A stretch of 64,000 nucleotides of DNA from Aquirufa antheringensis. Lineage in GTDB: Bacteria > Bacteroidota > Bacteroidia > Cytophagales > Spirosomataceae. This document shows, piece by piece, positions 1 through 10,076 of the stretch. The DNA is taken from contig NZ_SEWZ01000003.1 of the NCBI RefSeq assembly GCF_004307425.1, forward strand, positions 310,001 through 374,000. Reading direction: 5' to 3'. The notes below the pieces were generated by a model, which did no database searches, was not told the DNA's origin, and saw only the letters and a program-made list of their open reading frames with translations. A program made the position numbers and the translations under genes. Positions within the stretch are counted from its first letter, which is position 1, and every line of letters starts with the position of its first letter.

Positions 1-606
1 GCGGTTTTTCAGTTCAATGCCTACCGCAAACGGATGTTCAATCCGAACCAAAATATTTACATGCACGGTTATTTAGTGGACGCGACAGAACATCCTGAAT
101 TTCATTGGGGGCGCGCGAATGGCTGGGCCTTGTTGACCAACTGCGAATTATTGGAGTATTTGCCGGCGAATCATCCGGCTCGTCCGGAGATTTTGGCCCA
201 ATTGAAAAACCACTTGAAAGGGCTGATGGCTTTGCAGGATGGGACGGGATTTTGGCATCAATTACTGGATAAAAACGATTCCTATTTAGAGACATCTTGT
301 ACGGCGATTTATACCTATGTTCTTGCCAAAGGCATCAACAAAGGCTGGCTCGACCCTAAAACTTATGGTCCGGCAGCGATATTAGGTTGGAATGCAGTCA
401 ATACGAAAGTAAACGAAAAAGGCCAGGTGGAAGGGACTTGCGTGGGAACAGGTTTAGCCTGGGATCCTGCTTTCTACTATCACCGCCCAATTTCACCATT
501 TGCGGCACACGGCTATGGTCCCGTTTTATTAGCTGGAGCAGCCATGATGGATTTAGTGAAACATCACACTTACCAAATCAATGATTCTGCCGTACATTTG
601 AAATAA
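1..606 (+). CDS. Unsaturated rhamnogalacturonyl hydrolase, GH105 family (5' end outside window)
   Basis: C-terminal part of a glycoside hydrolase; the reading frame is open from base 1, so the start lies upstream of the window. The WGRANGW stretch, GFWHQLLD, SYLETSCTA and the late GTGLAW and HGYGPVLLAGA segments are the conserved landmarks of the (alpha/alpha)6-barrel GH105 family. These enzymes remove the 4,5-unsaturated uronic acid left at the non-reducing end of oligosaccharides after polysaccharide lyase action. kduD starts 2 nt after the stop and a GH88 gene follows, so this is one catabolic unit for lyase-cleaved acidic polysaccharide such as pectin or ulvan. The exact substrate is an inference. 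Confidence 0.88.
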   Translation, partial: AVFQFNAYRKRMFNPNQNIYMHGYLVDATEHPEFHWGRANGWALLTNCELLEYLPANHPARPEILAQLKNHLKGLMALQDGTGFWHQLLDKNDSYLETSCTAIYTYVLAKGINKGWLDPKTYGPAAILGWNAVNTKVNEKGQVEGTCVGTGLAWDPAFYYHRPISPFAAHGYGPVLLAGAAMMDLVKHHTYQINDSAVHLK

Positions 607-608
607 TT

Positions 609-1373
609 ATGAAAAACACGTTTGATTTAACAGGAAAAATAGCGCTAGTCACGGGTTGTAAGCGAGGAATCGGAATGGCGATGGCGCTAGGTTTAGCCGA
701 GGCAGGAGCAGATATTATTGGGGTTTCGGCTAATTTAGAATTGTCGGGTTCTCAGGTTTCCAAAGCGGTAGAAGCTTTAGGTCGCAAATTCAAAGCTTAC
801 CAAGCTGACTTCTCAAATCGCGATTCAATGTATGCTTTCATCAAACAGTTGAAAGCTGACTATCCTCGTATCGATATTTTAGTGAACAACGCAGGAACCA
901 TTTTGCGTAATCCGGCAGCGGAACATTCGGATGAGTTTTGGGATGAGGTTTTAGAAGTCAATCTGTCATCTCAGTTTATTTTGAGCCGCGAAATCGGTGC
1001 TCGGATGATTACTGAAGGCAGTGGAAAAATTATTTTTACGGCTTCTCTATTAAGCTTTCAAGGGGGCATCAATGTGCCGGGTTATGCTGCCAGTAAAGGT
1101 GGTATTGCTCGTTTAACGATGGCTTTAGCTAACGAATGGGCAGGGAAAGGAGTAAATGTGAACGCGATTGCTCCAGGGTATATTTCCACCGATAATACGA
1201 CGGCATTGCGCGAAGATAAAGAGCGCAGCGCTTCTATTTTAGGACGAATTCCGGCGGGAAGATGGGGAGAACCAGAAGACTTTAAGGGTCCGGTGGTGTT
1301 CTTAGCCTCTGAAGCCTCTAACTATGTTCACGGAACCATTTTGACCGTCGATGGCGGCTGGATGGGCCGGTAA
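609..1373 (+). CDS. kduD: 2-dehydro-3-deoxy-D-gluconate 5-dehydrogenase (SDR family)
   Basis: A 254-residue classical short-chain dehydrogenase/reductase. It shows the Rossmann motif TGCKRGIG (residues 15-22), NNAG (93-96), and the catalytic Ser146 with Tyr159 and Lys163 (YAASK). The overall sequence, including the GCKRGIG and EWAGKGVNVNAIAPGY segments, matches KduD, which reduces 2,5-diketo-3-deoxygluconate to 2-keto-3-deoxygluconate in the cytoplasm during use of unsaturated uronates. It is 2 nt behind the GH105 gene, which would supply the unsaturated uronate (after isomerisation by KduI, not in this window). An unusual heptamer-repeat hairpin follows the stop. Confidence 0.9.
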   Translation: MKNTFDLTGKIALVTGCKRGIGMAMALGLAEAGADIIGVSANLELSGSQVSKAVEALGRKFKAYQADFSNRDSMYAFIKQLKADYPRIDILVNNAGTILRNPAAEHSDEFWDEVLEVNLSSQFILSREIGARMITEGSGKIIFTASLLSFQGGINVPGYAASKGGIARLTMALANEWAGKGVNVNAIAPGYISTDNTTALREDKERSASILGRIPAGRWGEPEDFKGPVVFLASEASNYVHGTILTVDGGWMGR

Positions 1374-1377
1374 CAAA

Positions 1378-1489
1378 TTTCAAAGACCAAAGAGCAAAGT
1401 TCAAAGTTCAGAATTTTCCTATTTGCTCTTTGAACTTTGCTCTTTGAATAGTAGCCTCTGAACTTTGAACTTTGGTCTTTTAACTTTGA
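1378..1489. repeat. Heptamer-periodic inverted repeat
   Basis: Almost the whole gap between kduD and the GH88 gene is built from 7-base units of the form CAAAGNN on the left and their complement on the right. An 18-bp arm (1395-1412) is repeated perfectly in inverted orientation at 1457-1474, and outer AAAGAC/GTCTTT blocks also pair. Between the arms the 13-mer TTTGCTCTTTGAA occurs twice in direct orientation (1422-1434 and 1436-1448). The structure could fold into a long hairpin at the end of the kduD transcript. The last unit also forms a TAACTTTG promoter box for the next gene. Confidence 0.8.
1457..1488 (+). promoter_or_regulatory. Bacteroidota-type promoter for the GH88 gene
   Basis: A perfect TAACTTTG -7 box at 1481-1488 lies 20 nt after TCTG (1457-1460), one mismatch from the TTTG -33 element. 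Only six A residues separate the box from the ATG at 1495, so the mRNA would be almost leaderless. Both elements sit inside the heptamer repeat, so they could be by-products of it. Confidence 0.45.
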
Positions 1490-1494
1490 AAAAA

Positions 1495-2658
1495 ATGAAA
1501 AAATTAACTCTATTATTCGCATTAATCTCCACCTCCCTTTTCGCGCAGAAAATCGATGTGGACAAACAAATCGCGTTAGCAGGCCAACAATATCAATTGA
1601 TGCTGGCGGCACAACCAGATACGAGCACGACGGTGCACTCGGCGAAGCAAGATGGGACCTACAGAAATATGCCATCGAAGTGGTGGTGTTCTGGGTTTTT
1701 CCCGGGCGGACTTTGGTTCTTATATGAAAAGACCAAAGATCCGAAATGGGAATCAGCAGCTCGTTTGTGGACGGCGGCAGTGAAGAAGGAGCAGTTCAAT
1801 ACCGGGACGCACGATTTAGGGTTTATGATGTACGATTCTTTCGGGAATGGCCTGCGTCTGACGAAGGATCCGGAGTATAAGAAAGTGTTGATTCAGTCTG
1901 CCAAATCTTTGGCGACACGTTTCGATCCCAAAATCGGCTTAATTAAGTCTTGGAATGGTTTCAAAGGAGGATACCAATATCCGGTGATCATCGATAACAT
2001 GATGAACTTGGAATTGTTGTTCTGGGCGTCACGTGAGACGGGTGATCCGCGTTTTAAGGAGATTGCGATTATTCACGCGGATAATACGATGAAGAATCAT
2101 TTTAGACCGGATTATTCGAGCTATCACGTGATTTGCTATGATGTAGATGGTAATGTTTTGGCCAAAAAACAACACCAAGGCTACCAAGACGAGTCTACCT
2201 GGACGCGTGGACACGCCTGGGCAATGTACGGCTACGTAGAAATGTACCGCAATACGAAGGACAAAAAATACCTCGACTTCGCCCAAAAAATCTCTGATTT
2301 CTACTTAAATCACCCAAATATGCCGGCAGACAAGATTCCGTATTGGGATTTCTATGCGCCTAACATTCCCACGGAGGAGCGCGATGCTTCGGCGGGAGCG
2401 ATTGCGGCGTCTGCCTTGCTCGAATTGAGTACCTATTCAGGAGAAAAAGGCAAGCGCTATAAAGCAGATGCGGTGAAGATGTTGGAATCGCTTTCGTCTC
2501 CAGCGTACCGTGCAGCTTTGGGAGAAAATAATCACTTCTTGATCAAGCATTGCGTGGGAGCAAAATCGCTGAATTCAGAGATTGATGTGCCTTTAATCTA
2601 TGCGGATTACTATTATTTAGAAGGCTTGTTGCGCTACCAAAAAATGGCTAAAAAATAG
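1495..2658 (+). CDS. Exported unsaturated glucuronyl hydrolase, GH88 family
   Basis: 387 residues starting at the ATG that gives a clear signal peptide ending near LFAQ (residue 18); the frame stays open upstream, but that part lies inside the intergenic repeat. Conserved UGL features are CSGFFPGGLWFLYE, the candidate catalytic Asp107 (THDLGF), Asp167 (IDNMMNLELL), WTRGHAWAMYGY and DASAGAIAASALL. The family hydrates and cleaves the unsaturated glucuronyl or galacturonyl residue from di- and oligosaccharides in the periplasm. It follows GH105 and kduD and so probably works in the same pathway. Family assignment is firm; substrate is not. Confidence 0.88.
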   Translation: MKKLTLLFALISTSLFAQKIDVDKQIALAGQQYQLMLAAQPDTSTTVHSAKQDGTYRNMPSKWWCSGFFPGGLWFLYEKTKDPKWESAARLWTAAVKKEQFNTGTHDLGFMMYDSFGNGLRLTKDPEYKKVLIQSAKSLATRFDPKIGLIKSWNGFKGGYQYPVIIDNMMNLELLFWASRETGDPRFKEIAIIHADNTMKNHFRPDYSSYHVICYDVDGNVLAKKQHQGYQDESTWTRGHAWAMYGYVEMYRNTKDKKYLDFAQKISDFYLNHPNMPADKIPYWDFYAPNIPTEERDASAGAIAASALLELSTYSGEKGKRYKADAVKMLESLSSPAYRAALGENNHFLIKHCVGAKSLNSEIDVPLIYADYYYLEGLLRYQKMAKK

Positions 2659-2681
2659 ACGGCTTTTTGGGCTGAATTTCG

Positions 2682-2689
2682 TACCTTTG
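2682..2689 (+). promoter_or_regulatory. -7 promoter box upstream of purH
   Basis: TACCTTTG matches the Bacteroidota TAnnTTTG -7 consensus exactly. No good -33 TTTG is found at the expected distance. It overlaps any start codon upstream of 2714 and therefore supports the ATG at 2714 as the purH start. Confidence 0.5.
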
Positions 2690-2713
2690 AGGCTTCATTT
2701 TTTATCAAGCCCC

Positions 2714-4237
2714 ATGTCAGTTAAGAAAATTCAATCAGCCTTAATTTCGGTTTATTACAAGGACGGTTTAGCGCCCATCATTCAAGAACTTCATAAAAAC
2801 GGAGTGACACTTTATTCTACGGGAGGGACGCAGTCTTTCATCGAAGAATTAGGTATTCCCGTGATTGCAGTAGAAGATTTAACGGGTTATCCGTCGATCT
2901 TTGGTGGTCGTGTGAAGACGTTGCACCCGAAGGTTTTTGGAGGAATCTTACACCGTCGTGATTTAGCGTCTGATGTGGAGGTGGCCAAACAATACGACAT
3001 TCCTGCCTTAGATTTAGTCATGGTGGATTTGTATCCATTCGAGGAAACAGTGGCATCTGGAGCTTCTGATGAGGATATTATTGAGAAAATTGACATTGGT
3101 GGTATTTCTTTAATCCGTGGTGGAGCGAAGAACTTTAACGATGTATTAATCGTTTCTTCTCGTGATCAATATGCGGAGGTGGCGGCGATTTTTGCAGCAC
3201 ACGGTTCTACTTCGACTTCGTTGGAGGAGCGTAGAAGCTTTGCAGGAAAAGCTTTCCAGGTTTCCTCTCATTACGATGGAGCGATTCAACGTTATTTTGC
3301 AGGCCAAACAGCTGATTTAGCCAACTACACGACCTTGCCAGCGCACGGCTTACGTTATGGAGAGAATCCTCACCAACAAGGTAAATTCTACGGAGATTTA
3401 GCGGCTTTATTTGATAAATTACACGGTAAGGAATTGTCTTACAATAACTTAGTTGACGTAGATGCTTGTTTGTCTTTATTAGACGAGTTTGCTGAAACGG
3501 CTTTCGTGATCATTAAGCACATGAATGCGTGCGGCGTGGCAACTGGAACAACCGTGAAAGAGGCCTACGATAAGGCACTTTCTTGCGATCCTATTTCGGC
3601 TTTTGGTGGTGTTTTAGCCACAAACAATACCGTGGACAAAGCTGCGGCAGAATCGATCAACCCTTTATTCTGTGAGATTTTGATTGCGCCAGACTTTACG
3701 GAGGAGGCTTTGGAGATCTTAAAGACGAAGAAAAACCGTATTTTATTGAAGCGTAACCAAGTTGCTTTCCCTAAAGTAATGTTCAAGACCCTGCTAAATG
3801 GTGTTTTAGAGCAAGATAAGGACTTAGTGATGGAAGGCGTAGAAGATTTCAAGACGGTGACGAAACGTGTTCCTACAGACGAGCAAAAGCGTGCTTTAGC
3901 GTTTGCGTTAAAGATTTGTAAGCACACAAAGTCGAATACGATTATTTTAGCGAATGATGGACAGCTATTGGCTTCAGGTGTGGGTCAAACATCTCGCGTG
4001 GATGCTTTAAAGCAAGCAATCGATAAAGCAAAGGAATTTGGATTTGACTTAAACGGCGCGGTGATGGCTTCGGATGCGTTCTTCCCATTCCCTGATTGCG
4101 TTGAAATTGCTGGAAATGCGGGTATTGTGGCTGTTACGCAACCAGGCGGATCGATAAAGGATCAAGATTCAATCGATTACTGCGATGCGAATGATTTAGC
4201 CATGGTCATGACGGGAATTCGTCACTTCAAACATTAG
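2714..4237 (+). CDS. purH: Bifunctional AICAR transformylase / IMP cyclohydrolase
   Basis: 507 residues, the usual length for bacterial PurH. The N-terminal MGS-like IMP cyclohydrolase domain begins with SVKKIQSALISVYYKDG and carries STGGTQSFIEE and GGRVKTLHPKVFGGIL. The C-terminal transformylase domain carries the Lys-His pair of KHMNACGVA and the closing PFPDCVEIAGNAGI, QPGGSIKDQDSI and TGIRHFKH segments. It catalyses the last two steps of de novo IMP synthesis in the cytoplasm. The ATG at 2714 is preferred over an upstream in-frame codon that would fall in the promoter box. It stands alone, between the GH88 gene and gyrB. Confidence 0.96.
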   Translation: MSVKKIQSALISVYYKDGLAPIIQELHKNGVTLYSTGGTQSFIEELGIPVIAVEDLTGYPSIFGGRVKTLHPKVFGGILHRRDLASDVEVAKQYDIPALDLVMVDLYPFEETVASGASDEDIIEKIDIGGISLIRGGAKNFNDVLIVSSRDQYAEVAAIFAAHGSTSTSLEERRSFAGKAFQVSSHYDGAIQRYFAGQTADLANYTTLPAHGLRYGENPHQQGKFYGDLAALFDKLHGKELSYNNLVDVDACLSLLDEFAETAFVIIKHMNACGVATGTTVKEAYDKALSCDPISAFGGVLATNNTVDKAAAESINPLFCEILIAPDFTEEALEILKTKKNRILLKRNQVAFPKVMFKTLLNGVLEQDKDLVMEGVEDFKTVTKRVPTDEQKRALAFALKICKHTKSNTIILANDGQLLASGVGQTSRVDALKQAIDKAKEFGFDLNGAVMASDAFFPFPDCVEIAGNAGIVAVTQPGGSIKDQDSIDYCDANDLAMVMTGIRHFKH

Positions 4238-4313
4238 GATTATTCAGTTAAAATTTATATTTTTAAGGTTACTAATCAACAGTATTTCCGGGCGATTAAA
4301 AAGCTCGTTTTAA

Positions 4314-6302
<1,989 letters not shown>

Positions 6303-6303
6303 A

Positions 6304-6522
6304 ATGAATTTTGATTTTAAGTCGTATCATTTGCGTGGCATTCACGCGGAGACGTTGGAGGAAAAGCAGAAGATCAATCAAGAATTGAAAGACTTTTACA
6401 ATTCCTTAACAGAGGAGGACAAACGCTTGTTTAATTTAGAACTTCAGAAATTCTTGGCCACAGAAATGGGGCGTTTGGGTTCTGATTATCAAGCCATCAA
6501 AAATCAAGTTCCTACAGAATAA
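6304..6522 (+). CDS. Small protein of unknown function between gyrB and ppk1
   Basis: 72 residues with no signal peptide or membrane segment. It is rich in charged residues and looks mostly helical (a run with EKQKINQELKDFYNSL and LTEEDKRLFNLELQKF). It starts 1 nt after the gyrB stop, so it is translated in the gyrB operon. A strong terminator-like hairpin lies 38 nt beyond its stop, suggesting that it closes the gyrB transcript. I do not recognise a family. Its reality rests on tight packing, native-looking codon use and protein-like composition. Confidence 0.7.
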   Translation: MNFDFKSYHLRGIHAETLEEKQKINQELKDFYNSLTEEDKRLFNLELQKFLATEMGRLGSDYQAIKNQVPTE

Positions 6523-6560
6523 TATGAGTGAATTAGATAAAATACTGAAACACGATGAGT

Positions 6561-6589
6561 CAAAAGATTCCCTTGCCGGGAATCTTTTG
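6561..6589 (+). terminator. Terminator-like hairpin after the gyrB operon
   Basis: A perfect 12-bp stem, CAAAAGATTCCC (6561-6572) and its complement at 6578-6589, with a 5-nt TTGCC loop. The A-rich left and T-rich right sides give the look of a bidirectional intrinsic terminator. It lies inside the longest possible ppk1 frame (from 6524), which argues that ppk1 really begins downstream. Confidence 0.6.
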
Positions 6590-6625
6590 TCATTACTTAC
6601 GCCTACGAATTGGAAGATTAATCTG

Positions 6626-8812
6626 ATGGCTCCGCGTGAGCAAAATCGGAAAGTAGATAAATCGACCCAAAAGTCGAACGATACCATCGCGAAATCAAAA
6701 TTCATCTCGCGTGATTTGTCGTGGTTGAAGTTTGACGAGCGGGTTTTGGATCAGGCGCGTGATACGTCTAAGTCACTTTTTGATCGCTTAAAATTCTTAG
6801 CGATTACGGCCTCTAATTTGGATGAATTCTTTACCATCCGAATGGGCTCCTTGTATAATTATATCGATTTAGGGAAAGAAAGGACGGATTATTGTGGTTT
6901 GCGTGAGGTGCCATTTAAGCAGGCCATCATTAACGATGCGCAGGAGTTTACCCAGGAAAAGCACCGTCTTTTCATGGAGGAAATCTTGCCTTTATTTCCG
7001 GAAAATGGGCTTTTATTAGCTTGTTTAGATGATTTAGACGAAGACGAAAAGGAGGAGGTAGCTACGTATTTCCAGCGGACGATTTATCCGATGCTGACAC
7101 CGATGGTGTTCGATCATACGCACACGTTCCCGAGTTTGCTAGCGAAGACCTTAATTTTTGGGGTAGTGACAGTGGGTCTTTCAGACAAGAAAAAGACGAG
7201 AAACGAGAAGGAACAAAAGATCTCTTTTGTGCAGATTCCGTTGAATTTGAAGCGTTTTTACGTGATTGAGAGAGAGGATAAAGTGTTATTTATCCCGATT
7301 GAAGAGATTATACGCCATCATTTGCAAGTTTTGTATCGCAATGTGGAAATTGAATCGACGACCTTGTTCCGTATCACGCGTAATGGAGATTTTGATTTAG
7401 TGGAACACGAAGATTCGGATACGGATTTTGTGGATGAGGTGAAGAAGAAGATCAAGGACCGTCGTTTGGGTCGAGTGACGCGTGTGGAGGTGGAGAAATT
7501 CCATTCGGATTTCTTGTTGACAGAAATGTTAAAGCGTTGGAATTTAGACCGTTCGGATATTTTTGTCAAAAATTCAATTTTGGATTTTACGTCTTTTTGG
7601 CAAATCTTAAAACACGCTGAATTTAAGACGCAACTGGCTGTTAATCCGGCTGTGGTTCCGGCTTTAGGTCTGAAATCGGTGGTCATTGATGATATTTTTG
7701 ATACCATTAAACGCGGTGATATTTTATTACACCATCCCTATAATAATTTCGAACCCGTTATTCAATTATTAGAACAAGCGGCGGATGATCCCAAAGTCTT
7801 AGCGATTAAGATCACCCTGTACCGTATTTCTAAAAACTCCCGAATTTCGAGTGCTTTATTACGTGCGGCGGAGCAAGGAAAACACGTTTCGGTCTTGTTT
7901 GAGGTGAAAGCGCGTTTCGATGAGGAGAACAATATTAAGGAAGCAACGAAATTACAGAAAGCGGGTTGCTTTGTGATCTACGGTATTCCGGGATTGAAAA
8001 CGCACACGAAATTATTGCAAGTCATTCGCAATGAAGGCAATCACGTGGTGAGTTATGCCCATCTTTCCTCTGGAAATTACAATGAGGATACGGCCAAATT
8101 ATACACAGATATTGGCCTTTTAACAACGGATACTAGGATTACGCAAGATATCTCCGAGTTTTTCAATGTAATCACGGGGCACTCGATGCCTACCCATTAC
8201 GAGCATTTAATTACGGCGCCGCGTGATATGCGGAATCGCTTGATCGAGATGATCGAAAATGAGGTGAAAAATCACCAGCAAGGTTTGCCGGCCGGAGTTT
8301 GTTGGAAGATAAACTCTTTACAGGATTTGAAGACGATGGAAGCACTTTATAAAGCTTCTCAAGCAGGTTTGCCGGTGCTTTTGATTGTGCGCGGTATCTG
8401 CTGTATTCGTCCACAACGCAAAGGTTTATCAGAGAATATCTTCATTAAATCGATTGTAGGAGAGTATTTAGAGCATACGCGTTTGTATTATTTCCATAAT
8501 GCGGGTGAGCCTAAAATTTATGGAGGTAGCGCGGATGTGATGGTTCGAAGCTTTGACCGACGTATAGAATCCTTATTTGAATTAGTGAATACACGCGCGA
8601 AGAATCTGGCTATTACTATCTTAGACTGGAATCTTCAGGATACGAAAAATTCGTATGAGATGCAGGAGGATGGGACGTATTGGAAAATCGAAAGCGATGT
8701 ACCATTTGATATCCATACGAAATTTTACGAAATCAAAGACGAGGATTTGGTTGCCGAACTAGCTTTTGATAAATTTACAGTTAGCCTAGATACGAAACTA
8801 GAAACAAAATAG
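6626..8812 (+). CDS. ppk1: Polyphosphate kinase 1
   Basis: PPK1 transfers the gamma phosphate of ATP to polyphosphate at the membrane face. Counted from the ATG at 6524 the frame is 762 codons; from 6626 it is 728, closer to the usual size near 700. Family homology begins only around KFISRDLSWLKFDERVL, about 60 codons into the long form. The two essential histidines are present (long-form numbering H494 in THTKLLQVIR and H513 in YAHLSSGNYNE), with the same 19-residue spacing as H435/H454 of the E. coli enzyme. I prefer 6626 because a perfect terminator-like hairpin occupies 6561-6589; 6524 remains possible, being one base after the previous stop. Confidence 0.93.
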   Translation: MAPREQNRKVDKSTQKSNDTIAKSKFISRDLSWLKFDERVLDQARDTSKSLFDRLKFLAITASNLDEFFTIRMGSLYNYIDLGKERTDYCGLREVPFKQAIINDAQEFTQEKHRLFMEEILPLFPENGLLLACLDDLDEDEKEEVATYFQRTIYPMLTPMVFDHTHTFPSLLAKTLIFGVVTVGLSDKKKTRNEKEQKISFVQIPLNLKRFYVIEREDKVLFIPIEEIIRHHLQVLYRNVEIESTTLFRITRNGDFDLVEHEDSDTDFVDEVKKKIKDRRLGRVTRVEVEKFHSDFLLTEMLKRWNLDRSDIFVKNSILDFTSFWQILKHAEFKTQLAVNPAVVPALGLKSVVIDDIFDTIKRGDILLHHPYNNFEPVIQLLEQAADDPKVLAIKITLYRISKNSRISSALLRAAEQGKHVSVLFEVKARFDEENNIKEATKLQKAGCFVIYGIPGLKTHTKLLQVIRNEGNHVVSYAHLSSGNYNEDTAKLYTDIGLLTTDTRITQDISEFFNVITGHSMPTHYEHLITAPRDMRNRLIEMIENEVKNHQQGLPAGVCWKINSLQDLKTMEALYKASQAGLPVLLIVRGICCIRPQRKGLSENIFIKSIVGEYLEHTRLYYFHNAGEPKIYGGSADVMVRSFDRRIESLFELVNTRAKNLAITILDWNLQDTKNSYEMQEDGTYWKIESDVPFDIHTKFYEIKDEDLVAELAFDKFTVSLDTKLETK

Positions 8813-8836
8813 GCGAATTACACCAACAAACAACAC

Positions 8837-10075
8837 ATGGAAAGATTTACAGGATTGCTCGGTATCGTTTTGATTTTGGGCGTATCATTTTTGATGTCGA
8901 ATAACCGAAAAGCGATCAATTACCGGACGGTAGGCGTAGGTCTTTTAATGCAAGTGTTGTTAGCGGTGTTTATTTTAAAGACGGAGACAGGCCAAAACCT
9001 CTTCCAGTGGTTAGGCGATTCCATCAATACCTTATTAGGTCAGGCAGATAAAGGCGCGCAATTTGTGTTCGGATCGCTCGTGAATCGTGATTTGATGATC
9101 AAGGCCTTTGGTCCCGGAAATGATTATATTTTCTTTTTCAAAGTAGTTCCAACGATCATCTTTGTATCTGTTCTAGTGAATATGTTCTACCATTTAGGCA
9201 TACTTCAGCGCGTTGTTTCCTTTATCGGAAAAGGCGTTCATTGGTTAATGGGCGTGAGTGGGGCAGAGGCGCTTTCGAATGTGGCATCCACTTTCGTAGG
9301 CCAGGTAGAGGCTCAAATCATGATCAAGCCTTATTTGAAAAACATGACGAATTCGGAGCTGATGGCTTCGATGACGGGTTCATTTGCCTGCATCGCAGGT
9401 GGTGTAATGGCCGTTTATATCTCCTTGGGAGTTCCAGCAGCGTATTTATTAGCGGCAAGTTTGATGGCTGCACCGGGTGCTTTAGTGATCTCTAAAATTA
9501 TGTTCCCAGAAACGGAGAAGTCGGAGACGGAAGGAGAAGTGAAATTAGAGTTATCAAAAACACACGCTAATTTAGTGGATGCGATCGCGGCAGGTGCGAG
9601 TGAGGGTTTGAAAGTGGGGATGAATGTGATCGCGATGTTGATCGGTTTTATTGCCTTGATCGCCTTAGTGGATTTAGGATTAGGACACATCGGTGCTTGG
9701 ATCAACTATCCCGAATTATCGATGAACACGATTTTAGGAAAAGTATTCTCTGTGTTTGCTTTTGCAATGGGCGTTCCGGCACAAGATATCGAAGTAGCTG
9801 GTGCCTTGATGGGTAAGAAAATGGTGGTGAATGAGTTCGTCGCTTATTTAGATATGGTGCATTTGAAAGCAACGTTGGATCCTAAGACGATCGCCATTAC
9901 GAGTTTTGCTTTATGTGGTTTTGCGAACTTTTCATCGGTGGCTATCCAAATCGGGGGTATTGGAGAATTAGCTCCCTCTCGTCGTTCCGATTTAGCGAAA
10001 TTAGGCTTCAAAGCCTTGATTGCAGGTACTTTGGCCTCTTATTTATCAGCAACTTTAGCCGGCTTATTACTGTAA
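8837..10075 (+). CDS. Sodium- or proton-coupled nucleoside transporter, CNT family
   Basis: 412 residues of multi-spanning inner-membrane protein. The diagnostic concentrative nucleoside transporter signatures are VGQVEAQIMIKPYL, TGSFACIAGGVMAVY, the core after EGLKVGMNVIAMLIGF, and the closing LCGFANFSSVAIQIGGIG. It imports nucleosides with a coupling ion. It lies 24 nt after ppk1 and 1 nt before dnaG, so it sits in a transcription unit that includes a primase gene. NupC-like, but substrate range and coupling ion cannot be read from sequence. Confidence 0.9.
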   Translation: MERFTGLLGIVLILGVSFLMSNNRKAINYRTVGVGLLMQVLLAVFILKTETGQNLFQWLGDSINTLLGQADKGAQFVFGSLVNRDLMIKAFGPGNDYIFFFKVVPTIIFVSVLVNMFYHLGILQRVVSFIGKGVHWLMGVSGAEALSNVASTFVGQVEAQIMIKPYLKNMTNSELMASMTGSFACIAGGVMAVYISLGVPAAYLLAASLMAAPGALVISKIMFPETEKSETEGEVKLELSKTHANLVDAIAAGASEGLKVGMNVIAMLIGFIALIALVDLGLGHIGAWINYPELSMNTILGKVFSVFAFAMGVPAQDIEVAGALMGKKMVVNEFVAYLDMVHLKATLDPKTIAITSFALCGFANFSSVAIQIGGIGELAPSRRSDLAKLGFKALIAGTLASYLSATLAGLLL

Positions 10076-10076
10076 T

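Noticed and set aside
1378-1489. CRISPR array or insertion-sequence end
   Set aside because: Repeat units are 7 bases with no spacers, and no transposase, target duplication or cas gene is nearby.
1328-1675. Minus-strand frame of 115 codons across the kduD-GH88 gap
   Set aside because: It is created by the heptamer repeats and overlaps both flanking genes; no homology-like segments.
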